A stretch of DNA of 64,000 nucleotides, taken from the NCBI GenBank assembly GCA_003263775.1, contig JYJJ01000003.1, forward strand, positions 1 through 64,000. Direction: 5' to 3'. The position numbers and the translations under genes are program-made. This stretch comes from Vibrio maritimus (GTDB lineage Bacteria; Pseudomonadota; Gammaproteobacteria; Enterobacterales; Vibrionaceae). This document shows, piece by piece, positions 45,384-53,933 of this stretch. Numbering within the stretch: the stretch's first letter is position 1; every line of letters starts with the position of its first letter. The notes beneath the pieces are model-generated. The model was given only the letters and a program-made list of their open reading frames with translations, searched no databases and was not told where the DNA came from.

Positions 45384-45863
45384 ATGGAACGAGAAATTAC
45401 AATACAAGGAACCCAAGCCATCTATCACGCCTTCACGCTTGACCCAACGGAGCGTAAAGTGGATTTCAGCAAGCACCTAGACCTAATCTCATCAACTATG
45501 GGTGACTTAGTTGTGGCTAATGAGCCCCGCTTTATTGGTATAGAAGGACAGTCTGGTGCAGGAAAGTCAGGACTAGCTAAAGTGTTAAAAGAGGACGGTG
45601 TTAATGTCGTCATCATTGATGTATGTGCACTAAGTGATAAGAGTCCGAATCCGACGGATATATCTAGCTACTTTGGTGATAAAACCGCGACGATTGTTAT
45701 CGATGAGCTAGGCTTTGCAGATCGTGACTGTTATGAACTAATCAATGAACACCTTGACCAAGGTGGAACTATTGTCGCCTTAGTTCAGTCGAGGATGGAT
45801 GTGGATTTGGAGGCTGCTAAAACGTGGTTATCAATGGACAGAAACGGCATTAGAGCCATGTAG
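45384..45863 (+). CDS. P-loop ATPase-like protein, array 2
   Basis: The 159-residue protein has Walker A IEGQSGAGKSGLAK (about residues 52-65) and a Walker B-like strand TIVIDELGFAD. It is a compact single-domain nucleotide-binding protein, perhaps kinase-like. TATAGGAAAAATTA precedes the ATG. Its own stop is the TAG of the next TAGGAAAC motif. Confidence 0.65.
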   Translation: MEREITIQGTQAIYHAFTLDPTERKVDFSKHLDLISSTMGDLVVANEPRFIGIEGQSGAGKSGLAKVLKEDGVNVVIIDVCALSDKSPNPTDISSYFGDKTATIVIDELGFADRDCYELINEHLDQGGTIVALVQSRMDVDLEAAKTWLSMDRNGIRAM

Positions 45864-45954
45864 GAAACTGGTTTTTTCTGGAAAACGTGTCTTAAGCTTT
45901 GCTGCATAAGGCTTTCCAGTTTTTTTTTAGAATCACACATAAAGGGCAATACGT
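45860..45954 (+). repeat. Array 2 spacer hairpin, copy B
   Basis: TAGGAAACTGG is followed by CTGGAAA (45878) pairing with TTTCCAG (45913-45919), with an inner stem CTTAAGC/GCATAAG. It ends with TAAAGGGCAATACGT (45940-45954), which overlaps the next start codon. Copy C at 46539-46629 has the same outer stem and a different inner one. Confidence 0.55.
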
Positions 45955-46525
45955 GACAGGTAAAGTTAACTTCAGAACCACCATTAAATCAGATCTTGGA
46001 GATACACTTTTTCCCGGTGAGGATTTCTATTCTCGTGAACTAAATAGTTTGGTTGGTGAGGTTGTAGAGGATTGCATTCGCTTAGATAAACCATTATCTC
46101 TTACAGGAATAGGTGAAACATTAGGTGTAATGACGCCACAGTTCCTTCTCGACAGCATCTGGGATGAGAGAGACAAAGAGCGTTGGCAGAACGAACTCAA
46201 ACCAAAGCTTATCTCTGCCTTCGAAGAGTTTTTCATCAACGGTGGCTTCGAGGATCGCAGTGCAGAGATATCGAACTTACTCACAAGCCTCAATGAGTTG
46301 GGTATAGAAATCACTAGGATTGAAAAACTTAAGGCATCGTTACTCTTGGGAGATTGGCGTAATAAGTTGGTTTGTTGGGCTGAAATGGGTAGACCTGAAG
46401 GGGTGATATTTACTCGCAAAAAAGGCACGCCATTGGAAGCGGTAGTAATGCTTTTACAGCAATACCAATTCCCACAGAACGCCATCGACAGGTTTATGCA
46501 GGGTGGCCTAAGAAGCCAAAACTAA
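45953..46525 (+). CDS. Hypothetical protein, array 2
   Basis: GTG 45953 lies at the end of the conserved TAAAGGG-type block, the same place as the starts at 46633 and 47850. The 190-residue soluble protein is helical by eye with a basic C-terminus. No family is recognised. Confidence 0.58.
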   Translation: MTGKVNFRTTIKSDLGDTLFPGEDFYSRELNSLVGEVVEDCIRLDKPLSLTGIGETLGVMTPQFLLDSIWDERDKERWQNELKPKLISAFEEFFINGGFEDRSAEISNLLTSLNELGIEITRIEKLKASLLLGDWRNKLVCWAEMGRPEGVIFTRKKGTPLEAVVMLLQQYQFPQNAIDRFMQGGLRSQN

Positions 46526-46538
46526 CTAAATCGTAAAG

Positions 46539-46629
46539 TAGGAAACTGGTTTTTCTGGAAAACGTTAATAAGCCAAGTTTCATCAGGCTTTCAAGACTTT
46601 TCCAGACTCACAAGTAAAGGGTAGTTCGT
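46539..46629 (+). repeat. Array 2 spacer hairpin, copy C
   Basis: TAGGAAACTGG leads to CTGGAAAA (46555-46562) pairing with TTTTCCAG (46598-46605), an inner stem AAGCC/GGCTT, then TAAAGGGTAGTTCGT (46615-46629). Outer stem and ends are conserved with copy B while the middle differs. Confidence 0.55.
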
Positions 46630-46632
46630 CTC

Positions 46633-46956
46633 ATGTTTGGAAAGAAAGATAGAAAGCTGATCATTAGTGACTCTGACATTGAAGCAGCATTAGCGCACTT
46701 AAACTCGCTACCTCAGACTATCACTAAATCGATGCCAAACCCTTGGGCTAAACAACAGTTCATTGATTGGCTGAAAAAGTCCATTCCACAAAAAATCGAG
46801 TATGCAATTTCTTTCGATGTAGCTACTGGTATTTACGGTCATATTGTCCCTGTATCGTATGGTTACAGATCAATGCCAGATGATGGACGCTACTTAGTCA
46901 TACTATCAATACGGTCAGTAAAAACTGATTTTGATAGGTTGAACGAGCTTAACTAG
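46633..46956 (+). CDS. Hypothetical protein, array 2
   Basis: This is a 107-residue soluble protein starting 3 bp after the TAAAGGGTAGTTCGT block. No family is recognised. Confidence 0.58.
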   Translation: MFGKKDRKLIISDSDIEAALAHLNSLPQTITKSMPNPWAKQQFIDWLKKSIPQKIEYAISFDVATGIYGHIVPVSYGYRSMPDDGRYLVILSIRSVKTDFDRLNELN

Positions 46957-47013
46957 GATAGGAAAATAGGAGAAATCGAAATTGGCGCGACCACCAGCAA
47001 TTAGGAGAAATAG

Positions 47014-47220
47014 ATGCTTAAACAGATTATTGAACCAACAGAGATAAGTAAAAAGGAATTCATTGCTCTCGCTCAAAAGGATGGCGGAGGGAGCAATGCC
47101 AGCACCATTGTAATCACAAATGAAGAATATGCATCTCTGAGTGAGGGTAAGATCATTGCAATTGATGATGGTGAGTATACAACCTATCTGAAGCTCGAAA
47201 ATCAGGCCGAGTCAAACTAG
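47014..47220 (+). CDS. Small hypothetical protein, array 2
   Basis: This 68-residue acidic protein begins after TTAGGAGAAATAG. Its TAG stop is part of TAGGAATAATG. Function unknown. Confidence 0.52.
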   Translation: MLKQIIEPTEISKKEFIALAQKDGGGSNASTIVITNEEYASLSEGKIIAIDDGEYTTYLKLENQAESN

Positions 47221-47225
47221 GAATA

Positions 47226-47391
47226 ATGAAAAACAACTAGCGGGATTACTTTTTTGGGATTGGTCTTTTCATGGGGTGCGTTCCCATTTTTATTGCGAGT
47301 TTGCTTGTAAAGAAAAACCTCTTCATTGAAGCAATAGATCGCATGGATAGCTTTTGGAAAGAGCTGGAAAACCAATCTCAGTCGTAATAGG
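47226..47391 (+). pseudogene. Small membrane protein with an in-frame amber stop, array 2
   Basis: ATG 47226 after TAGGAATA reads MKNN, then TAG, then continues in the same frame as RDYFFGIGLFMGCVPIFIAS and a charged helix to TAA. The part after the stop is a plausible one-helix membrane protein of about 50 residues with no ribosome site of its own. So the gene seems closed by a nonsense codon or misread base. Confidence 0.4.
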
Positions 47392-47398
47392 AAAAATC

Positions 47399-47596
47399 AT
47401 GGAAAAAGCGGAAGTATTAGACAACTTAAAATCTATCACTGATATTCAGATATCGAAAGAAAAGCTGTTCGCACCTATTGACTATTTAGACGTGGAGGCT
47501 GGTGATGAAGTTGCATTGTTACACGGTCAGTTTACAGCAGATCAACTAGAGTCAATTGCTCGCTGGATGCGCTCTAGTGATAACAAGACTGATTAG
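47399..47596 (+). CDS. Small acidic protein, array 2
   Basis: ATG 47399 follows ATAGGAAAAATC; 65 residues. No family is recognised. Confidence 0.5.
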   Translation: MEKAEVLDNLKSITDIQISKEKLFAPIDYLDVEAGDEVALLHGQFTADQLESIARWMRSSDNKTD

Positions 47597-47605
47597 GAAA
47601 ATGAA

Positions 47606-47830
47606 ATGGAAAGCAAAGGTAAGAGACTTGAAAAGCGGCACAGAGACCCCACACAATTGTTTGTGTGTTGGATTACAGCTCAAGCATTTTATGCCATATA
47701 TTTCTTCAGTTCAGACATAGGGGTGGATGCTAATTTTCTAGAACTGTGTGCAAGTGCATTTGTTGGTATGTCAGTAACAACTGTCTTGTCTTTTACAGTG
47801 TTTTTCCTCTACAAAGCCTCAAGAACCTAA
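47606..47830 (+). CDS. Small two-helix membrane protein, array 2
   Basis: This 74-residue product has two hydrophobic helices (about 17-37 and 44-70). ATTAGGAAAATGAA precedes the ATG. Function unknown. Confidence 0.52.
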   Translation: MESKGKRLEKRHRDPTQLFVCWITAQAFYAIYFFSSDIGVDANFLELCASAFVGMSVTTVLSFTVFFLYKASRT

Positions 47831-47849
47831 AGTAAAGGGTAGTTCGTGT

Positions 47850-48026
47850 ATGGATAGCCAATTATTGCGTTTGATTGTTAGCATCGTAGGCTCATTCTTT
47901 GGACTTGCAGTGATAGTTATCGATGCTAATTTACCATCGCAAATCGCTGGTGGATTTGCTGTCTTTTGTGGTGGTTGGGGTTGCTGTTATCACAGTGGTC
48001 GCTGGCTGAAGTTTATTAAAACCTAA
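47850..48026 (+). CDS. Small membrane protein, array 2
   Basis: ATG 47850 lies 2 bp after TAAAGGGTAGTTCGT (47833-47847). The 58-residue product has two hydrophobic segments with a glycine/cysteine-rich turn (FCGGWGCCYH). Function unknown. Confidence 0.5.
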   Translation: MDSQLLRLIVSIVGSFFGLAVIVIDANLPSQIAGGFAVFCGGWGCCYHSGRWLKFIKT

Positions 48027-48156
48027 CATTGGAAACGGTTCACTAACTGAAAACACCATACAAATGCCACTCTCAAGCAGCTATGTCGTAGTATCGACCG
48101 ATGACTAGACTGGTTGGCGCGGCCACTCTCTCATTAAGTTGAACTAGGAACGACAT

Positions 48157-48681
48157 ATGGTGCAAGAATCTCAATACTCTATTAATGAAAGAGAAAGGAA
48201 GATAGCCAAGGAGCGAGCGACGGCACGACGCTTTATGTCGAAGCAAATGAGTTTCTACAACTCCCGTACAGCGCTTCAAATTGAACTTGTTGAGACAGAA
48301 AAGTACATTCCGACACTGCAATTTCAACATGCAATGCTCATTGGAGGTGAAGGTGATTGGAACAGGGCAATTCGCAGTAATTTAAACGCTCATGATGAGT
48401 TGGTTCAACTGATCCAGCTTTTGACAAGAAAGAGACGCTCAGACGAACTGGCTTGTCGTTTTCATGGTTCGAATAACAATAAGAGCCTGACAGTAAAAAG
48501 GCTACCAAATGGCAAGATTGAAATTATTAGTGGTCAAGGCAAGGATAACTATCGAAAGACCTCATTGGAGCCTTGGGCAGTTCCTCACGTATTGTCCCTT
48601 GCGTACAAAGCATATGCGACTCGATATAATATTGAAGTTATTGAAGCAGTATCTATCTTAAACGTATCACCAGCAGATTAA
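48157..48681 (+). CDS. Hypothetical protein, last gene of array 2
   Basis: This 174-residue protein is basic and helical at the front (NERERKIAKERATARRFM). ACTAGGAACGACAT precedes ATG 48157. No family is recognised. Confidence 0.6.
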   Translation: MVQESQYSINERERKIAKERATARRFMSKQMSFYNSRTALQIELVETEKYIPTLQFQHAMLIGGEGDWNRAIRSNLNAHDELVQLIQLLTRKRRSDELACRFHGSNNNKSLTVKRLPNGKIEIISGQGKDNYRKTSLEPWAVPHVLSLAYKAYATRYNIEVIEAVSILNVSPAD

Positions 48682-49078
48682 GCGTGACTGATTTGGAACG
48701 AAACAAAATGCCATAACCGATTAAAAACAAACTCTACTATGCGTCACTTAAATTACACTCCTGGCCCACCACAGGCAGACAAGCTAAACATCTTCTCCCA
48801 TTCCTATCTGACTTTTAAACACGATTGTCACTAGTCGAAGAGAATCCGCGAGACAAGCGATTTGGATGTACTCACTTACAGAAACCAATATGTAGTGCTG
48901 TATTTCTATACAAAGCATTAGGTTAAAATGCGCGGAACAAGCAAATGGGTGACTAAATGGAAAATATGCAAGCCCTATGTAAAAGTGAAGGTCATACAGC
49001 AAAATGCAAGTCTATTGCAAAAAAGCTATATATGGCATAAAATGCTTAAATCAAACGGAAACGGGATGACCTAAAACG
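48682..49078. other. Gap between array 2 and parA
   Basis: No credible gene was seen in these 400 bases. ATGCAAG occurs twice (48967 and 49003), and the end near 49060 is A-rich, consistent with a promoter or partition operator for parA. I could not identify a clear parS here. Confidence 0.3.
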
Positions 49079-50289
49079 ATGAACAACCTAGACCAAAACA
49101 AGCAATTCTTGCCGACCAAGGTAAATCAGCCTCTTCTCTTCGAAGTTCAGAGAACATTAAGATAAAAGACCTTCCTCTCAAAGCTCCTTCTTTTACCAGT
49201 GCTGATTTGATTGAATCATTGGGCATGACTCAAGCAGTATTCAAACCTCGCCTAGAGGCAATAGAAAAACGTCTAGGATATAAGTTTCCTCGCAAGGGGA
49301 ACAACGCGCTTAACTTATCAAGAGATGATGCAATTATTATTGTTGAACAGTTAGGCAAGAAGAGCATCAAAGAGTATCGAGAAGATTACCCCGAGTGGGA
49401 ACCCGCGGTGTTTGCGGTTCATGACGCTAAAGGTGGAATAGGCAAGTCTACACTCGCCGCTACACTATCGACAGAATCCTCGTTTGATATCAAGAATCGC
49501 CCAAGTACACTATTACTTGATTTAGACCCACAAGGTTCTCAACGTCACCAGTTTGCTCCTGAGTATAAAAGTGACAAAACAGTCGGCCAGCTAATAATTG
49601 CAAATATCGACCTCACTAGAGAGGAGAGGTTAAAGCCAGAAAAGCAAACCGAGTTTAGGGAGTACCTTCTTGGCATAATTACAGACACCCATGCTGAAGG
49701 TGTATCGCTATTGCCATCGTTTGCACTCGATAAGACGTTGAATGTATATCTTGGCGCTAAACTGGGCAGCGGAGTACCAAAGGATCAGGTTGTATCTTGC
49801 ATCAAAGATATCGTCATTTCTCCTTTGAAGCATGATTACGATTTGTTCTTTATTGATTGCAATCCATCTGTGGATGTGACTTTGTACTGCGTCTACAACG
49901 CTTGTAATCATCTAATTATTCCAGTTACTGCAAGAACACAGGATACAAATGCTTATTGCGAGTATTTCGAAGTGGCCAACATCATTCTCAACAGTATGGT
50001 GACTGCGGATTTCAAGGGGTTCAAATCCGTCAAAACGGTAATTAACAAGAACGTCAAATTGAACAAGGAAATCTACAAGCGAAGCTTGGCCATTGCCAGC
50101 GCAACAGACTGCTACTCAACGGTGATTTATGAGTCAAAAGCTTATGAGGACGCGGCAGCCAATAACTTACCTTTGCAGTTAATGGATCACACATCGCGAA
50201 ATAGTAAGGCAGCTTTGACTGAGGCGAAATCTCTCTATTTTGAGGTAATGTTAAAAGCATTTTCTGACTTGTGGTCAGAAGTGGAGTAA
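49079..50289 (+). CDS. parA: ParA partition ATPase (type Ia)
   Basis: Strong homology runs from 49207. It has an N-terminal HTH-like region, then the deviant Walker A HDAKGGIGKSTLAATL, TLLLDLDPQGSQ and DYDLFFIDCNPSVDVTLYC. Type Ia ParA proteins have such a DNA-binding N-terminus and repress their own operon. TTG 49207 is unlikely as start: the frame reads on upstream (ENIKIKDLPLKAPSFTSADL) and meets ATG 49079 (MNNLDQNK) one base out of step near 49100. It acts with parB, 5 bp downstream. Confidence 0.9.
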
Positions 50290-50294
50290 TCGGT

Positions 50295-51518
50295 ATGAAT
50301 GAACATCTAGATAACCTATTTGGTAGTACAGTCAAAGAAACGACGAAAGAAAACGGCATTACTCAGGAACAGGACAAGCTAAACAAACAAGCTGAGGTTT
50401 GGTATTCCAAGCAGGAAGGTCTCTTCAATAACGTCAAAAACAAACTTTCAAAAATGCCAGAAGGTACGACTCTCCAAGAAGCTTACAAACGAATGGGAAT
50501 CGAAATTGATAGCACGTCCTACACGATGAAAGGCGGACGTGTTATCGATTGTGACGTTTATGAGTTTAAAGGGCGAGAAGCCATTGAAGCGGCTACTGCT
50601 GTACATCCCCATAATGGTCGGGACCAATCTGACCTGACTGAGCTTGGTTTAAGTGACGTCATCGATTCTATCAAAGACAACGGCGGTAATTTCTTGCCAG
50701 CTATAGGTTGCTGGGATGATGCGAAAGAGATGATCTTTGCATTAGATGGTTCTCGCCGTAGGATGTGCTGCATACTCACTGACGGTCTTTACAGGATTCA
50801 CGTAGCTCGACAACCCATCTCTATGGGTGATGCAAAAGTCATCGCTCGTATGCTGCGCTTGAGTAAGCAGTTATCCTATCGAGAACAGGGCGCGGAATAT
50901 GAACAAGCGCTTGCTGAAAGTGACGATATGAATGATGTAGCTGACCTAGCTAATCAATACGGCGAGTCAGAGGTGACAGTTCGAGATAAGCTTAATGCAC
51001 ATAGACTGCCTTTCTCACTGTTAGAACATATCCCTGCCTATAATTCGATGTCGTCGGTTGCTTACAAGAAAATCCATTCGGTGTATACGAAGATTCAGGG
51101 GGCTGCGGCTGAGAACTGTGCTCACCTTAAAGCACGTCCAAGGGACAAAGCACGCTATAGCGCTTACTTGAATGCGATCGAAGCTGAAACAGATAAGTTA
51201 CTTTCGGCAACAACGCGAGCGTTTGCAGATGCTGTCAAGGAAGCTCCAATCAGTAGCGACTTGACGGAAATGCATGCGGACTTGATTAGGTTATTAGAAA
51301 GTTGTGCAGTTTTGAAAGGTGACGTGAAGGGGAAAAGTGCGACAACTTCCAATACAGAACATCTAGTTCAGTATAAGAATCCAGATAGGCTGCTGACAAG
51401 GAAAGTGACAGGTAAAGGGAAAAAGCTCAAGCAGACTTACCAGTTTCTTAATCAACCAGCTGAAAAAATAGAGTTATTAGAGAAGTTTATTCAAGAACAC
51501 TTTAAAGAAGGCTCTTAA
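50295..51518 (+). CDS. parB: ParB partition protein
   Basis: The 407-residue protein has ParB-fold text (GLSDVIDSIKDNGGNF and FALDGSRRRMCCI), then a KorB/ParB-type HTH (ADLANQYGESEVTVRDKL). ATG 50295 follows GTGGAGTAATC. It loads on parS sites and stimulates ParA. A 13-bp inverted repeat just after the gene is a candidate parS or terminator. Confidence 0.9.
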   Translation: MNEHLDNLFGSTVKETTKENGITQEQDKLNKQAEVWYSKQEGLFNNVKNKLSKMPEGTTLQEAYKRMGIEIDSTSYTMKGGRVIDCDVYEFKGREAIEAATAVHPHNGRDQSDLTELGLSDVIDSIKDNGGNFLPAIGCWDDAKEMIFALDGSRRRMCCILTDGLYRIHVARQPISMGDAKVIARMLRLSKQLSYREQGAEYEQALAESDDMNDVADLANQYGESEVTVRDKLNAHRLPFSLLEHIPAYNSMSSVAYKKIHSVYTKIQGAAAENCAHLKARPRDKARYSAYLNAIEAETDKLLSATTRAFADAVKEAPISSDLTEMHADLIRLLESCAVLKGDVKGKSATTSNTEHLVQYKNPDRLLTRKVTGKGKKLKQTYQFLNQPAEKIELLEKFIQEHFKEGS

Positions 51519-51533
51519 CTGAAATTATAGAGG

Positions 51534-51575
51534 GCAGAGAGCGATAGATAGTTTGGCGACTGTATCGCTCTCTGC
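51534..51575 (+). repeat. 13-bp inverted repeat after parB (parS candidate)
   Basis: GCAGAGAGCGATA (51534-51546) and TATCGCTCTCTGC (51563-51575) pair perfectly around 16 bases. There is no T tail, which argues against a simple terminator. Position directly after parB suits parS of P1-like systems. Confidence 0.5.
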
Positions 51576-51598
51576 GTTATCACCAAAGGAGTACTTAG

Positions 51599-51796
51599 AT
51601 GACAAATGCGAGTGTAACTCAAGCGAATCAAGTTCGGCAACTACTAGCTAGAAGCCCGACGTCTGAATGGCACACAATTTGCCGAAAATATGGTCTTTAC
51701 AGTCGGTACAATGCGAGAAACGCGGCTGGATACGCAAAACATAGTAAGTGTAAGTTAAGATGTGAGGTCGCACGACGGACTCCCGATTTCTACTAA
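51599..51796 (+). CDS. Small basic protein after parB
   Basis: This 65-residue basic protein (KYGLYSRYNARNAAGYAKHS) starts after AAAGGAGTACTTAG. A hairpin CGAGAAATGC/GCATTTCTCG (about 51811-51840) follows. No family is recognised. Confidence 0.6.
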   Translation: MTNASVTQANQVRQLLARSPTSEWHTICRKYGLYSRYNARNAAGYAKHSKCKLRCEVARRTPDFY

Positions 51797-51890
51797 CTCA
51801 CGCTTCACTACCGAGAAATGCTGTCATACTGGCATTTCTCGTCATTTCGATTTATTGTAGTAAGTACATGCACAAGCACACTCACGAGAG

Positions 51891-52026
51891 CCAAAAGGTT
51901 TGTTACCCAAAACCTTTTGGTTTTTTTGTGCCTAGCGCAAAGAACTAGTAGGCGTGAAAGCTAGACTGAGATAGCTCAGAAATCGCCAAAAATACCCCGC
52001 TCGCAAGGCATAACAAGGAGATAAAA
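51891..52026 (+). promoter_or_regulatory. Pseudoknot leader RNA, copy 8 (divergent sequence)
   Basis: CCAAAAGGTTT/AAACCTTTTGG followed by T7 is a textbook terminator stem. Then come TTTGTGC/GCGCAAA, CTAG/CTAG with loop containing GGCG, CTGAG-ATAG-CTCAG, and TCGCC (51983-51987) pairing with the loop. Paired bases differ from other copies but the order is the same. CGCTCGCAAGG and AAGGAGATAA precede ATG 52027. Confidence 0.75.
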
Positions 52027-53201
52027 ATGAATCAATCTGACAGGTCTACCTATTCCAAGGTATCGAATCAACCAGTAGAAAGTCGTCGCTTAAACCATTT
52101 ACGAAGTGTTGATGTGCAAACCAAATTGCATGTTGAGTTCGCGGAGAAGTATGGTTTTATGGACGATGAGGGCAATGCGGAACCAGAAAAAGCATTGGCC
52201 TATCTAGATGGGACATTCTTCCGGGAATGGTTAGAAAAAGGACATAGGCTAACCAACTTTCAACGAATCCAAGTGGTTCAGTTTGCGTTGGAAACGGAGC
52301 TAAACCCGTTCAACAACGAAATATATGGTGTTCGAACGCCATTTGGTGATCTTAAGGTGCTGGCAACAATTGATGGCTGGAACAAGATAGCTACGCATGA
52401 GGAAATAGTCGAGCGTACTTTCAAATACAGCGAAGACGAAGTCGATGCAGACCTTAATCATGGTAAGTACAAGGTACCGAAATGGATTGAGTGCACTATC
52501 GTGCACAAAACCAAAGGTACTAGCGTTGCAAGAGAATACTTCAAAGAAGTTTTTGATTCATCTGCTCACCACTTACCTAGCTGGACACGTCCTGCTCGAA
52601 TGCTTAGTCATGTGCCTTCATTCAAGCGTTAAGACGCTTGCTTAGAGTCACGGGTTTGGGAGATAGCGATATCCTCTCAGATATGACAAGAGAGTATGAG
52701 CGTTTAATGGCACAGGCGGAAGTTGATCGAGCAGAAACTGCCAATGAAGGTAATTCCGACATTGGCAGAGAAGCAAAGTCAAAAGCTACGATGCCAGAAC
52801 AACCTCGAGCCCTGAACATCGACTTAGATTCAATAGTCATTGAAGAAGAGTCGAAGACATCTACACCTAGTGATGAAGCAGATACTGAACCGCTGCCACC
52901 GAAAGTGGCAAAGGTCGTTGCTCAAGCGAGTGCAGAGGGCTGTGACGACGGTTTGATTGAAGAACGCGAAGCCATTGAGGAGGAAACTTCCGAGTCTGAT
53001 AGTACTCAGGATGAATCCGATGCAGAGGTAGAGCCAATCGATGATGTCTATATCAATCGTACAATTCTTCAAATGTTCAAACCTATGTTCGAGCAAGTTA
53101 AAAAGGGTCAGCTTAGCAAGAAGGCGTTGAACGCGAGGCGAGTGATGATCAAAGACCAACTAGCTTTACAGTGGTTCGATCAAAACATAGCTGAGCTTTA
53201 A
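52027..53201 (+). pseudogene. bet: Bet (RecT-family) single-strand annealing protein, frameshifted
   Basis: The first frame (52027-52632) reads FQIRVVQFALETELNPFNNEIYGV-like Bet text, seen as VVQFALETELNPF and VLATIDGWNKIA, up to TRPARMLSHVP. The second frame continues IQALRRLLRVTGLGDSDIL, matching the family's K-A-x-I-Q-x-A-R region, to 53201. One T is missing near 52618. The distal part is an acidic linker and a helical tail. Bet anneals ssDNA with the exonuclease encoded downstream, as in lambda Red and SXT. Confidence 0.82.
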
Positions 53202-53264
53202 CCTTACGGCGGTAGCGATTCGCTGCCGCATAGCCCGCAAGCATATTCAATGGAGAAAAATCAA

Positions 53265-53924
53265 ATGTATAACAGAGAAAAGAGACGTTTTGCAAAGTTA
53301 GTATTAGATAAGTACAAGGAACTCAATCGAGTTAAGAAGCCGGGTCGTTATTCTGAGGAATTTCGACGCCTTCGAGACTACGCCGAAGTGCTGTTCTTAG
53401 CATTGAAGCAAAAGCGAGCTCCACTTGTCACTTCTAACGACATCCTCCGAGCTGTTTTTAGTCTTAGTAAATTGAAGTCGAACCATGAATCGCAGCTTAT
53501 GTACGTGGCTCGCTTAGCAATAGCTCAAATAGAAAACCTGCCTCCAGTGGAGTTTGATGCTACCTTCGATTGTTCTGTTTGTTCAGGCACATATCGCAAG
53601 GTAATCATTCACGGAAACAAGGAGGTCTATTTCTGCTCCGGCTGTGGGTATAAAGGAAGTGCTGATCAGCATGGTTTCCCTAACTCAATGCCTGCTGAGC
53701 GCACCATTTTAAGATTGCGCGAACAGTTTCACAGCCTTATCCGAGAGGCTAGAAACTATAAAGTGTATGAGGAAGAGTTCTACCAGTTGGTGGCTTTTGA
53801 GCTAAATATCCCTCTCCCTCTAGTACATGCTGGTCTTTGCACCAGTGAGTTCCAGATGAGAGAAATGGTGTTTGCAGCAAGGTCGGTGCTTACGAAAGTA
53901 GCACCTACTGAACTTGCAGCTTAA
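53265..53924 (+). CDS. Zinc-ribbon protein between bet and exo
   Basis: The 219-residue protein has a treble-clef-like pair CSVCSGTYRK and YFCSGCGYKG (about residues 107-134), so it binds one zinc. ATG 53265 is preferred over in-frame ATG 53250, which contains the GGAG site itself. A shortened GNRA stem (GCCCGCAAGC) lies upstream. A gene in this place in SXT-like recombination modules has no assigned role that I know. Confidence 0.7.
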   Translation: MYNREKRRFAKLVLDKYKELNRVKKPGRYSEEFRRLRDYAEVLFLALKQKRAPLVTSNDILRAVFSLSKLKSNHESQLMYVARLAIAQIENLPPVEFDATFDCSVCSGTYRKVIIHGNKEVYFCSGCGYKGSADQHGFPNSMPAERTILRLREQFHSLIREARNYKVYEEEFYQLVAFELNIPLPLVHAGLCTSEFQMREMVFAARSVLTKVAPTELAA

Positions 53925-53933
53925 GGGGGCCCT

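Larger units (their letters stand above)
39789..48681 (+). other. Small-gene array 2 with TAGGAAA start motifs
   Basis: About 22 genes, all on the + strand, mostly under 200 codons and functionally unrelated, follow recombinase 2. Most begin 5-12 bp after a TAGGAAA or GGGAAA motif, often with the stop codon TAG built into it (for example at 41461, 41621, 44813, 45860, 47218, 47391 and 47594). Several spacers hold CTGGAAAA/TTTTCCAG hairpins or the block TAAAGGGTAGTTCGT. The uniform starts and mixed contents suggest assembly from interchangeable units. Confidence 0.55.
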
